Below are positions 9,763 through 22,412 of a DNA stretch of 64,000 nt, piece by piece (the first letter of the stretch is position 1; the number at the start of each line of letters is the position of its first letter). The notes under the pieces are model-generated. The model had not been told where the DNA came from, searched no databases, and worked only from the letters and a program-made list of their open reading frames with translations. The translations under genes and the position numbers were made by a program. The DNA is from Spongospora subterranea f. sp. subterranea (taxonomy: Eukaryota > Endomyxa: Phytomyxea > Phytomyxea > Plasmodiophorida), in the NCBI GenBank assembly GCA_049724395.1, contig JAUGWO010000078.1:1-64000 (forward strand), written 5' to 3'.

Positions 9763-10986
9763 TCTTTTCTTATAGGGTTTTACTGAAACCCAACAGACGC
9801 CTTCAAACAATGTCTTCGATCATTGTTCATGTCTTTTGCTCAAAGATGATTGATAGAGCCAGCGATGTGTGGCGGATCCAGTATTTACGGGTCAGGGGTT
9901 CGTCCGAGATTTCAATTTTGCAAATTGTTTGTCAGAAAGAAACTATCTGCCGATCAAAACAAAAGCTCAGGCCTAAAACATGGAAATGGCGGGAATACGG
10001 GTTAGTTCAATCACCAGACGTGGCAATGCACAAGTGGCGAGGCTTTGGCGGATTTCAAACAGACATATTCCATCATCATACACAGATCATTGTTTTTTTA
10101 CAGAGAGTGTATTTTGCGAACTAATTAGACCGTAAAAACATTACACAATGAATCGAGATAACAGAAAGACCACAACGACGGTTGAAAAGAGTCCATGTAA
10201 AGTGCCTGTGGTTCGATGTAGGTTTATCGGGATTTCAGCAACTCTCAAGAAAGGATCTAAAGGCCACATCGCGAACGATTCGTACGTTTTCCGACTCTGT
10301 TTCCAGAAGGCTACGAAAGATAACACTGAGCAACCGGAGATGGAAGTGATTAGGCCTATGATGTCGAACGACAATCTTAAGGCCTGCATTCAGGCAAGCC
10401 ATAATCGCCTGTCGCCGGAGCGGCGCAGCATTTGGTACGAAATTCTGGTGACAACACAGCGGTTATCAACCAATACTTGAGATGAGCGAGCTTGTTTCCG
10501 GACACCATGTTCGTCCACACCGGTCGGACACAATTGGAAAGCATAAGGCTGTTTGATGGACATGCGTGAATCAACGGGCGATTTTCTTTCTGCAGGAACA
10601 TCCCGCCATTGCTCATCTGCCCCCGGTCGCGACCGACAGGTTTCCGACGACAAAATTTTTGTGATTTTTCGTCGATTATTGCCGGGCGGCAGGCATTGCT
10701 AGACAACAGATCCCCGAAACCAGCGACTTTCACTCGCAATGACCAATCCACAAAAACTAGCAGCAAAGCAAAACAAAAGGAAACAATGCATCCGAAATTG
10801 CCACCACGTGGTATAGTGCACTTACTGATCGGCAAGCCCAACATCGGTAAGTTGTCGCGTTCCTCAACAACTTGTCGAAAAGGTGAGATCAGTGTGAGTG
10901 ACCAGTCGAGGTCCGGGGATCGTTACCGGAACCCTCATCATTCCCTCCCCGTCACAGAGTCTTCACGGCACTGGCAGTGATTTGAC
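9763..10986. other. Intergenic; one uncertain 110-residue ORF at 10,148-10,480
   Basis: No recognised gene. A plus-strand frame from ATG 10,148 to 10,480 encodes 110 residues (MNRDNRKTTTT start, basic, no known domain) and has no intron. It could be a real small gene, but codon patterns are not decisive and the opposite strand is also open. At 10,786-10,850 the frame reads GKPNIGK, like a GTPase P-loop, but the following sequence does not continue as a GTPase. Confidence 0.3.
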
Positions 10987-12187
10987 ATGGCACTGCCCGC
11001 CAAAGCGCCAGCCAGATTGCTGACATCGTCCTATGCCATGCCCAAATTACAGACTGCCGCGGCCGCGTTCAGGAATACAATCCCTGGCAGTTCATACGGA
11101 TACAAAGGAAAACCGCTATTGCCAGGGATTCCGGTTCAGATCGAGGTATGATACCGTAGATTCAACGCTCGCGTGGCGAAAGCAACATATTTTCAGATTC
11201 ATAAAGAGAGAATAAAAAAGCGTCCAGACCGATATATACGAGTTAATGACAAGTCAAACAACGTTCATGCTAATAATTTTTTGGAAGATCACGTCCATTA
11301 TTTAACAAGCTTATGCCATTCACCAACTGCATACACACCAATGACCATACTTGGTATATATATTGCTGTATTCTAATTTCATTTATTCAACACTTAGCAA
11401 CAGGTCGATTCGTTGGGCCGGGATTTACGCAACAGGGCTACGCCTGCAGTAAACTCTTATCGCCATACTACTTTATCGACGGAATTGTTGTACACGACAC
11501 AGAAGAATATGTGTCTTGTCCAGAGAGAATATGTGATATGCTGGAGAGTCCGCTGGGACTCCAATGTAAGTTTCAAGTCCTGAAGAGAATCACTTAGCCA
11601 ACCGTTTCTTATTAGGTCCTATAAGTCGTGTTTTACCTTGGATTGCAGAAATTCACCCAAATGTGAAAGATGAGCGACCTTATCTCAGAGAGTTACTAGC
11701 TCAAACCGGTAATATCGATGCGTATATCAAGAGCGAATTCAAAATCGATGGTCCTGGTGAAGGAGCCATATTTTACCCTCAATCAGACTTCCTTACAATC
11801 AAGTAGATATGCCTTACTCATTGATTGTCACGTTTGGTCGTTGAACAATTTTTCAGAGAGCTGTCGCAATTTGGGTTTATCGCTGCGACAACTCGTAATG
11901 TTGACCTCTTTGCGTCGATGTCGACGCGCATCGGTGCTGAAGCAGCGCGACACGTTCAGAATTTTGTTGATGCCAATATATCTCCAGAAATTATTTCAAG
12001 CGTTGCTGGTGATATCCCGTTAGATAAACGATTCACCCGACGGGTTATGAACGATGTCCTAGCAGCTACAGAGAGTAAAATCAAGGAGGCATGTAAAGCC
12101 GAACCACTTCTACAGAAAAGAGAAGTCGAAAATGCCGTTACGAGAATTGCTGCCGAGTGGTTTGTTAATAAATGCAACCAACTATAA
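10987..12187 (+). CDS. Unknown protein with mitochondrial-type N-terminus, four exons
   Basis: Four exons join in frame: 10,987-11,145; 11,436-11,565 (or from 11,404 if the upstream part is different); 11,616-11,802; 11,857-12,187. Introns two and three are 50 and 54 nt with good gtaagt/gtagat donors and ttattag/tttttcag acceptors. The first exon encodes about 53 residues rich in Ala, Ser, Lys and Arg with no acidic residue until its last codon, like a mitochondrial transit peptide. Downstream segments (SPYYFIDGIVVHDTEEYVSC, LPWIAEIHPNVKDERPYLRE, and a helical C-terminus ending WFVNKCNQL) look conserved and soluble, but I cannot name the family. The unusually long first intron makes the exon 1-2 join the weakest part. 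Confidence 0.55.
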
Positions 12188-12315
12188 CCCCACTAGGACG
12201 ACACCACGAAAACACTCTGTTAAATCAACGCCCTAACCGACTCCATGGAAGCAATACGTAATATGACACAACGTTTATGCTGAGAATAGATTGACTAGAA
12301 AACACAACAAGGTAA

Positions 12316-15300
12316 CTAGATAGTGACCAATGAAGAGTATTCGGTAGCAGAAACAGTGGCAGGTATTGGGCGACGATCGCTAGCCAGCAATTCCACGGCA
12401 TTGTCGGCGTTTTTTTTCTTCGAAATCTCTTCGATGATTCGCTGTTGCTTTTCCAATTGCGTTCGAATTTGCGAAATTGTTTCGGCAGATTGCTGAAAGG
12501 ACAATTCAGAGCAGGAAACAGAAGAAGGTAACGAGTAATTTGACCTGCCGCCGCCCTTTTCTGGACCCTCGAAGAAGATCATCAACAACCAAACCCTTTG
12601 AGAATGCGTTATGGAAAGTGAGACGGGTCTGGATATATGCCGGAAAGTAAAGTAGGGCCAAGACAACAACAGGAATGAGAAGGGAAAGTCCCAGACAATA
12701 ATGGTACACTTTGCACAGCTGAATAACGATAGACCAGCGAGCTCCATTTACCTAAGGGTGTGCACAAGATGGGTACGCAAGGATTTGGATTAAGGGTTGT
12801 CGGCTACCATGAGACAGGAAACGAAAGCGGCAACACAAAACATAATACCAAGAATGGTTTGAAGTGTCGCTTCAATGCTGGGAATTTGAACGTGAGCCCA
12901 AACAACCGCAGCAATCGGCAAAACAGTTAGTAGCAATGATAATACTGCATTGATTGACCTGCCAACGCATTGACTTCGAGAATACCGGTGACAACGGAAA
13001 ATGAATGGAAGCGCAATTGACACTACAACTGCCTGCAAAAAATTGGTGAACATTGGTCTGCAAACGGTAGCGAAAATGACATATTCGTACAACGCTACAG
13101 GAGACGACTGAGAAGAAAGTAGACTGGGCACTATTTAACAGCCCTAAACCGATCAGAACATATCTCTGCTTTGCAATACAAAGCATCAAACGAGATTGCC
13201 AGTCGAGATTTTTCTGATAAGAGTTTTCCTCTTCAAACCACGCCTAGATATATAAAACAAATGGATTCGCGAAATCGGATTTTACCGATGACCAATAGAT
13301 CAATACCTGCCAAGACTGACCGCTGGCGCCCTCTTTACGATGCATCCATCGAAGAAAATCTGTAGCATCTTCAACCGTTTTCTCCCATTCAAAGGCCATG
13401 GGGTTGAACCAAAATGGAGCGAAGCCTAGAAGAATACGTAAGCTTGATGTCAAAAAATGATGAATCACGTTCTTACTCCACGAAATCGCAAGCATCCACA
13501 CAGGCCACATCGACGTCCAATAGATGTGTTCTGCCACAGTGAATTGGTGATACAAAATAAGACAAATGTACAATTCCAACGCCTTAAACACGAATCAGGA
13601 AAACCAACAGAATGCACAACCAGATAGTTACTTTGCTAAAGTGGGATGACGCATGAAACCGATAAATCTCAGCGAAGGCTTCATGCTTAGTGATGAATCC
13701 TCTACCGGTAGGCCTATATTTTGCTCCGCCAGCAAGAACTGTTCTTTCAAAGTAATGAGCCTTTGTTGCTGAAAAGTCGCATGTTGGAACAAAACATTAA
13801 CCAGGGGTGACAGTGTAGAAAATCTTACCCATTGCAAAACAAAAGAACAGAGGACCACCAGTGAGCAACATTTGCATTGTAAGTACAGCGGCAGTTCTAA
13901 AGCCGCGATTGACCCCGAGAGTCGCTGGGAAAACCGCTTCAACAATCGCAACCTCATGAGACAGAACGTATGTACCCAGAATCGGCAAAGTGGTAAGGAA
14001 TCCGACCATTCCGAACCAATAGGCCCCAGAGGACACACCAGCGAACATATCCATGAACGTAAACCCGAAAAGTGACCATAACAGTTTTGAGTAAACCAAA
14101 AAGAACACAGCCTATTCACATTTCAACGCCACACATTTGAAAAAGAAGTAATGTGCAAACCAAAATGGTGAACGAATTGTTGAAGTAAAACCCAAGACCG
14201 CCGGTGTAAAAGGACATTAGACGGAAGAAATCGAACTTATCCGCAATACGGGCGACATCACGGGAAAACGACTGCTCCGCAGCACCTAGACGAATGTCAC
14301 AAACTTGAATGGTGTGATGATGATAAACAAACTGACTGACCCTGCGACAGCTTGGCTTCAAAAGTAGTCAGTTGCTGTAAACCAACATCACGTCCTTTCC
14401 CGACTATTATTAAACCAGCCTAGGTTAGGCAACCGGCCAGAAATAAATCTCAAGGTTAGAACTTACTCTCCATAAATTCCTTAAAGACAACGCTACCCCC
14501 ACGAAGGGTAGTGTTGTAACCAGCGAAAATGTCTTCGCTGAGATTGATTCCACGGCTGGCTTTGGATACCCCACCTCTTGTCAGATGGAAAATTTTGTCA
14601 AACACATCGGGATGGCCATAATGCATCCTAGCGATGACGTCGAACAATTGGGGGGCATTGAAAAGCAGTAAATTACCGAATACGCAGAGGATTTGCCAAA
14701 ACGCGTTGACCAAGCGTTACAAAAACACCCTCTTGGAGCGCCATGTAATTTGCAATACTGGAAAGACGACTCGTAAAAATATGTTCAGCAAAACCGACAA
14801 TTGTGATAGGGCGATCGGCAGTCCCTTGATCAAATTCCTGTGGTAATCATCAGACGTCAAACTGATCAACTGGTGAAAAGGCAAACCTGTAACATGTTTC
14901 TCATCTTGAGAGCTTCCTCAAAGTAGGCATCTTGGTTCATGTCCACGGTTTGCAGCATCTCTCCACGGGTGAAAATAACAGCATGATTCTGATTTTCAGG
15001 TTTTCCTGAACAGCCGCAATCAGCCTTGATTACTGACCATTATACGAAGTTATACCCTCGCCAACAATCGGGTTGCCGGGAAGTTTGATTCTATACACCT
15101 CCTGGATTTGCGGAATATTATCGACCTGATATCTCCGATGAAATCAAAGCCGAAACGTATTCAGAAAATGTACTATACCATAACAGACTTGATAAGAACA
15201 GAAAAGTGTTCCTCAATTTCAAGAGTTGCACCAGAATCATCATGGACAGCGACCTAACATATTGAGACACGAAACATATGGATGGCGACAAAATATACCT

Positions 15301-18300
15301 GAACAGTGTCGATGTAGGCAACACGAAGAGTGGGATATTTGGAAAGCATGAAATCAATGTCAGAGGCTCGGGGATCTCCCGTTCGTTTCTGCATTCCATA
15401 TCGCTGACATGTCACAATGTAGGTAAACTTTTGCAACGCAGTATTGGAGAGCTCTTGAGGACTTGCGTGTCTATCTTCCAGATGAGCAAGCAACTGCAAC
15501 GCTTCATCATGTTGCATCATTCCTGCAACGGTGCGGAAAAGTGTCTGTCCCCTGTTCGTTGCCCATAATTGAGCCTGAAATGGAAAGTTTCAAAGAGTAT
15601 ACAAAGCATAGCGGAAGTTATGTTTACCTGATGGCCTTTATCTGAGTCTAAAACATCATTATCTAAAGGGTCTGCACCGACGCGCTCGCAGAAATTCGCC
15701 CATTCGTCGCTGAAAATAGTCTTCAAATATAAAAGAGGAGAAACACCATCCTCGGTTTCTTTCAACAACTCGGAACGACTATATATGACGTCTTCAGAGT
15801 AAAATGGAGTGAGAATAGACCATGAATGCATGCTCTTGACACTTCTAACAGCAGGCATATCCATGAACAATGAGTTGACGAAGCACCTATAACAAATAAG
15901 GCGCAAGTGGGGAAAGAATAACATACACGCACTGCATTCGTCGTCGAGCTTCGGTATGATTTTGGTCTAGCGTCAATTGCGGCTAAGGTCAGAAGAGTAT
16001 ACAGACTGGAAATTTCTGATTTGGAATTAGGATTAACCAGGAGCGAATACACCCTCTCTAAAGTGTAGTCTTCGTTATGGAAGAATCCATCAGGTTTGGA
16101 AACGATGAGCTTGATAGAATCAACAACCTCTGATCGTTGGGAGCACCCTTTGACAACGTCCAAGAGGGTACGAACCTAAACAAAATGGTGATAAGATGAC
16201 AGATAAGATTTATGTCAGACCATCCAACCTGGGTGCGTAAAATCCTTACTTCCCCATGGGGAAGAGGTACGTTTTTTCCTAACTTCGTTAACATCAGAAG
16301 CATTCCAGAACTTTGTTCTCTTTTGATAGAATGTCCTGACATCTTCGACAACAGCCTCGGATGTGAGACTGGATCGACACCTGTTCGAACATTCAAACAC
16401 AGACAACACGAAACAATTTCTACAAACCAGCAGGTTCAGGAGTATCTGGTTTTTGTTTCTGCTTGACGGCAACCACCAGAAGGCGAACTAAATCTAGTAA
16501 CGCTTCCTTCACGAGGGCAAATTTTCGAACATCATAGTTTTCCAAAACACTTTGTCGGCGGTAACAGTTGAGAAAATGGTCCAAAAGTGTGTTGATTTCC
16601 TTCTCATGCCTGTAAAAGATTTAGATATGCATTTCACGGCTGGAAGTCGAGTGGAACCTTTGACCAAGTAGCGACTTCAAAATCCAGTTTGACGCGGTCC
16701 ACAGCTGAGCAATAGAATCTTTCATGTTGGGGTCAGAATTTAAAACGTGCGTCAGATTCAGCTCATAGGTTGAACGAGTCCCCACACCGTCCGCACGACG
16801 TTCCGCATCAAGCTGGATGGCAAGTTGTAGAGCATTATCCAGAGCACCTAAAATTACATGATGAAAAAAGCAACGCGTTGAACAGAGATTCGTACCGGCG
16901 CAAAGAAATAACGGAAGCCGCAATTTGTCGTCTTGCATCCTGAAGCTCAGCATATCGCGCTCTGAGTTACTCAGTAAATCTCTATACCTCATGTCTTTGA
17001 TAAACCCGGCCCATGCTTCAGAAAATTTGGTCCTAAGTACAATTCAAAGGACCGATAAGTTATGTTTAACAAGGGAACAACCATGTTTCAGATGACAAAT
17101 CAACATCGCTAGAACTGTTTTCAGATGAAACGACTAATTGATGAGGGGATTCGGAAGCCAAGAGAGGTTGAGCAAGCTCCGAAAGGGACTTTAAACTAGG
17201 CCTATTAATCGAGCGACCGCTGTCGACACGGATTCGGACAGAATGAGATGACTTATTTATCAGCTTCTTCTCGAACTCAGAGGCGATGTCCATGAATCTA
17301 GTTTGAATCATGCTAAAATATCGAATCTTGAAAAAAATTCAGCGACTAGTCATATGTAAACTATAAGATATTACTTCACCAAGCTTCTGCGACACACCGA
17401 CGAACGCGCCAACACCGGCAGACCAAATGGCATACCAAACACTTAAATCGATCAGGTATATGAACACAAACGGGAGCCAGAGTGAAAAAAGCAGAAGAAA
17501 TTGAGAATAAGGAAATAAGACATTCTGATGCGAAGGCTCCATGAGAAGTTGAATCGTTGGATATATAAGCGGGCGGATTTGAAAAAAGAACGAACAAGTA
17601 AACTTGCACGCGAACAGGGTGATCCAAAAGACCTGATACCTATCAGTAATACGTCAGAAATTGGTGCAATGACATCAAAGACACAATACTTGAAACAATC
17701 GCGCTCATGCTCAGCCATGTTATTTCCGACATAAAGATTATGAGATGGCCACCAGATGGATGAAACATATCGAAGCGGAGGATATGAGGTGAGAGTTTGT
17801 CCCAGAACCGGAATGAGTTGAGGCCCTAAGCAGAGAATGCAAGGCACCAAGTACAGAAAAGCAATATGTTGGAAAGCGAGCCAACTGTTGCACAAAACCG
17901 ATCAGTCCTTGAATACTGCGAATAGTCGACAATGGTAATACCTTCTTTCGGTGCTAACGAGTCCAAATTCAGTCGTAAAAGACCAAACGTAATACAGCGT
18001 TAAGGAAATAAAAAGCCCGGCCTTGAGAAGCAGTCTTAGGAAACAACCAAAGGTTTGTGAAGTAGATGGCGTTTCCATCCCCCCAAGACCCCACAAATAC
18101 AATAATTCTCCAGCCAAGTTCATAAAAGACATCGTCAACAGAACGCTGCCCAGGGGCTGAAAAAAGGTGTTAAAAGTAGGACTCAACGAAACCAGAAGCC
18201 ATACCTTTGAAAATTACATCGCTTGAAATTGACGATCCGTAAAATTCCAGGAAGGCAATGCAGGTTAGCACATGAAAAGAAATCGCCATAAACGAGAAAA

Positions 18301-20038
18301 CCCGGAAAAAACTTTTGAATGGATGAAGCCAGCTTCTTCTTTCAATATACGTCTTTCTAGTAGTTAATAGCCCAACCGTGATCCCCGGCATCGCTCCGTA
18401 TCTATGGGGTGTCTGTGTCTACGCAAAGGGTCACAAAACCGATCGGGAAACATCTGTGAAGAACCTGTAGAGAAAACGCAGAATGGTGATACTTCAGGCA
18501 GGACTTGTTCCAAAAAAATTCGTTGATATCGTCATAGTTCAAATTCGCAGTGTGGTCTCCTTTAGGTTGGGAAACTATTACGTCGTAAATTGGCCTGACT
18601 ACAGCTGCAAGAAACGTTCCTGGTGGCGTTTTAGTAGAAGGAACAGGCTGACCCCCTTGTGCCTCGCTGGACTGTACCCGGCTCGTTAGTAAGATCGTAT
18701 GATAAAAAGAAGCAACTTCAAACCGTTTGATGAAAAAGGTAACAAATCAGTTCAGGACAATGCCTGAGATTACTAGCTTCACCCCAAATGGACATGTACA
18801 GCGCCAAATCCCACAGCGCGGCTAATGCGCCACAGCTTTTCCACAGCAGAGCCTCCCGTACTTTCATTCGAGAGCACCAAGCTCTGTAGTTTTCGAAGAT
18901 CTGGCTTGGAAATAAGAGGCCACAATAAACAACTGCAACTAGGCGAACACACCTTAACATGAAGACGCTCAACAAAATCACCGTTTCCATGGCTCTTCAT
19001 GGAGGAAAGCAAAAATAGAACGTGTTCCTTTTGATTATCACGATTATCTGTTTGAAAACCAAACCAATTGGAGACTTCATTAAAAGCCCGGGTTAACTTA
19101 TCATCAACCGGAACTAAAGAGGGAGGGAGTTCGGCATAGTCAATGTAATTAAATGACGCGTGATTCTGAGAATCATCCATATTTGCAGTAGAAGTACTAC
19201 GTTTGATGAACATTTTATCCGCCTGAAACAGAAACATTAGCGACCATGCGACGGCTAACCTTGGCCTGCAGACCTTATACACAGCAGGAGTGGATCGCAA
19301 CGAAACTTTTGTCACCTCAGGCCCAAGGATAAAATGCTGGACGACTATTGAGACTACAGAAAGAATACCCCAAGCTATGATAGCGGGAAAAAATGCTCCA
19401 TCACCAGTGTCATCCGACTCAATGCCCTTGGTCAATAGATTTACCAAAAACGTCGTAAATCTGGCGCTTATCATTCCGTCAATTCCGATGATGAGCCCCA
19501 AAGACCCGACCACGGAACTCGAAATAGTCATCGTCACTGTTGGCTTTCCAACGGCCACAATCATCATTATGATGACCAGAGCAACCAGCAGAATAATGAC
19601 AAAGTCGTTACGAAACCAAAGAGCATGAGCTCTGTGGAAAATTATCAACGCTATGAGGCCTAACGCAGAAAATGAATATTGGTGATAGGCATTTTGAATA
19701 TGATTATTCATACTAATAGCTGCTCCAAGAGCTGCTCCGGATGCAACATGACGAATCAATATGCATAGTAATCCAGAGATCGTAACACCGATTATGCAAA
19801 TGCATATCAATGCTCCAGTTGAACCCATCCCCGCAGTAGCAGAAGGAACAATGGCATGAATCAGGACAAGACCCAACGCGATACCGAGAGCAAGCGCATA
19901 AAGTCGGCGTAATTTGCGGCCAAATAATGCAATGACACCGCCGAGGATGATTAACGGAACAGGTAAAGCTCTCAGAGCATGTTCAGGAAAACTAATCGGA
20001 GTCGGATCATCAGGTATCGGCACCACTGATGGATCCAT
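12316..20038 (-). CDS. Callose synthase (1,3-beta-glucan synthase, GT48) with extra N-terminal membrane domain
   Basis: This gene makes the beta-1,3-glucan callose from UDP-glucose at the plasma membrane. Many exons separated by about 40-60 nt introns read in order on the minus strand. FKS1_dom1 is marked by [11 protein letters not shown] and [11 protein letters not shown] (about 18,560-18,780). Membrane and linker segments follow ([18 protein letters not shown] at 18,330; [18 protein letters not shown] at 17,470). The GT48 catalytic region has LFMDMPAVR and LTPFYSEDV (15,780-15,880), [10 protein letters not shown] (15,330), [14 protein letters not shown] (14,970), [11 protein letters not shown] (14,610) and [18 protein letters not shown] (14,550). 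C-terminal membrane helices and a coiled-coil tail (12,350-12,500) follow. Before FKS1_dom1, codons from 20,038 to about 19,230 encode at least six further hydrophobic helices with Gly-rich spacing resembling TMEM198/DUF4203 proteins. An upstream in-frame ATG at 20,137 is an alternative start. No disruption was seen, but I did not join every exon. Confidence 0.92.
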
Positions 20039-21567
20039 GTCGAAAAAAAGCGGTAAACAGATTCGGCTTCGACGCCAAAAGTAGACGAAGATGATTAGCA
20101 ACGACCTTCCACGTCTGATTTGTCTAGGGTCACACAATCCTATAGATATTCACTTCACACAGTGCAGCAACAACGCTTAGATGTAACAGGCAGATGGTTG
20201 TGAATCAGGCAGCTAGGCTACAGGTAGGCAAACAGCTCGGAGGCGATTGCCTTTCGACAACACCGATAGCTGATGAGTACTACCTACTGGTACCAGGAAG
20301 GATACCTGGAGGTCGCGGAGTCTCCCAGTCAGTCAGGGCTTCAGGGACGCCGCGTAATTTTGCGCGCAGCTGCGGCATTACTTGGAGAGTCTAAATATAG
20401 ACCGCACCCGCCACCAGCCTTGCCACATATTTCAGGGTCTACTGCATGGACGCGAGCTGCCGGCTGCAGTACCGTTTTTGGGATCTGCAGTATATTCATC
20501 TGGTGGCATATAAGTAAACGTTCACATGTTAATACCAACTTTCGTCAATCTGCTACAGATTTATTTGCGGTTCGATTAACGTCACTTGTCGTGGAAAGCC
20601 GCTACAATCATCGCTGACACGGTTCACGTCGTTGTCGTCTCACTGTCAGACAACCTGGAGTCCGTTGGTTGTCAAAGTTTTAACTGATAACTTGTCGATG
20701 CGCCTGGAACTTATTCCGAAGCGTTTCAGATTTTCTTCGATAGATCTCATGGAAGAGGTCTGTTTGTCCCTTACACTACTTGTGGGCGATGACATCGAGA
20801 TGGACTTCGTACTCAATTACAATGATCTAGAGCATAATAGTGTGACTCTGCTCGAGTCGTTTTTTATTGACCGTTCTACGATCATGTTGGTGATGCCGAT
20901 TATTTTTTTGCAACACGTGTATTGTTCATCCCCGCTATCTGTAGGTGAAGCGGTAGTTCATCTCAGACCTGGAAGCCATTGCGTCAGATACCACATCAAA
21001 TTCGGTTAGAGAAGGCGTCACACGAGCACCTGCGAGACGCTTTCCTGCATGTCGCCCTCCCGCTAAATTTCGTCCGCAATTTGTTTCCAACGAGCAAATA
21101 TTTATCAAAGAGCACTCTCAAATACTAAGAAAATCACGCCATATGCCTTCAGCAATAGTCGTGTCACTCATTTATTTCTGAGGCATAAGTCTCAGGACTT
21201 GTCACCCCTCTTCAACTTTCCTCACGGAGTGATTCATTGACGTCCCACTGACATTTCTTGAATTGCCACTGATTGTCATGCGCCGGCCCATAGTCTGAAT
21301 TTAACAGAATGGGTTCGATCATATCAATAAAATGAAAACCGCTGACGGTTTTATTTAACCGTATTATAAAAATGAACAGAAAAGCGAAATCGTAGAAAAA
21401 TTGAACAAAGTGATACTGTAGATTCGCGCGAAATAATAATATTGAGCAATCATGATCTGCAGTGTGATCGTCTTCAACTACAATAGTGTCTATTTTTTGA
21501 ATATGCAGGTTTTTCTTACGATCGTGACCAAAAAACTGAACAGATTTATTGAAATAAAATGAACAGT
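20039..21567. other. Intergenic between callose synthase and DUF3228 genes
   Basis: About 1.5 kb. Frames exist on the plus strand (20,273-20,617; 20,632-21,009) and minus strand (21,212-21,571), none recognised and none supported by splice logic. The left part should hold the callose synthase promoter. I see no repeat. Confidence 0.35.
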
Positions 21568-22412
21568 TCAAACCACAATTGCAAATTCTTTCCAGATTCT
21601 GACGGATTCGGTGTACTTAACGCGATCCAGAGGGACTCCAGAACCGCCTTCTTCTAAAGGTAGCGCATTTCGCATCATGGTGATTGGTGCCATTGGCACT
21701 TCTGCATTAAGAGTTTGAGCTTTAACAGATATGATTCCCCATTCGATTGAATCCGGAAATACGTCAGGTTCACCAGTGGCTTTATTCTCCTTCTTGATCT
21801 GCTCCCGGCTATACAGTATAATATCCAGATACTTGGCAACGGGCGTTTCAACGACTTGACTGTAATTAGACGTTAAATTGGCGATTAATACAGCTCGATA
21901 ACGCACCTTGGAAACCATCTGGACAAGACCGGAAGCTCATGCTCTGTTCGGGAAATATAATCGGAACTATACACATGATCATAAATCAGAGGAACACCGA
22001 CGCTTGCTATTACGACACCCACACGAGGAGATGACGATTCTCTGGAGTGATTGCAATGGCATACGTCTTAGCGGGCGTAAAATTCTCAATGAAGAAATGC
22101 TTACAAAATGGGGCATAGCCCGGCTTCAAAATGGACTAAAGAACTGTTAAAAAGGCGACATCAAAGATCACAACCTTCCTACTCCATCAGAATGCGACGC
22201 CAATTGTTCCTTGTACGCCTTTATCATTCCCATGTGATTAAACTAAAAAATGGCCAATGGGAACGACAGACCTCGTTGACCTTGGCAGCGAACTCTGTCG
22301 GATCATAGTCGATAAATCCTGGTTGATTCGGTTTGGACCTATTGAACTGCCGTAAGGCAAACGGCTCCAAAGACAGAAACATGCAGAAGAATCTCCGGCA
22401 CTTCGCAACCAT
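21568..22412 (-). CDS. DUF3228 family protein
   Basis: Exons on the minus strand join into a DUF3228 protein of about 190 residues. Exon 1 ends FIDYDPTEFAAKVNE and contains the family's LEPFALRQFN. Exon 2 begins after a ttctttag acceptor and reads SILKPGYAPFCKHFFIENFT followed by TYAIAITPENRHLLV. Exon 3 is short (SDYISRTEHELPVLSRWFP). Exon 4 reads SQVVETPVAKYLDIILYSRE, then WGIISVKAQ, PITMMRNALPLEEGGSGVPLD and a closing FAIVV. Each junction has GT-AG limits and keeps frame. The family is widespread in plants, algae, protists and bacteria, is soluble and has no established function. The N-terminus could start at the second Met just before LSLEPF. Confidence 0.85.

Noticed and set aside
10786-10850. 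GTPase P-loop GKPNIGK
   Set aside because: The reading frame does not continue into the rest of a GTPase and no G3 or G4 motif follows in a joinable exon.
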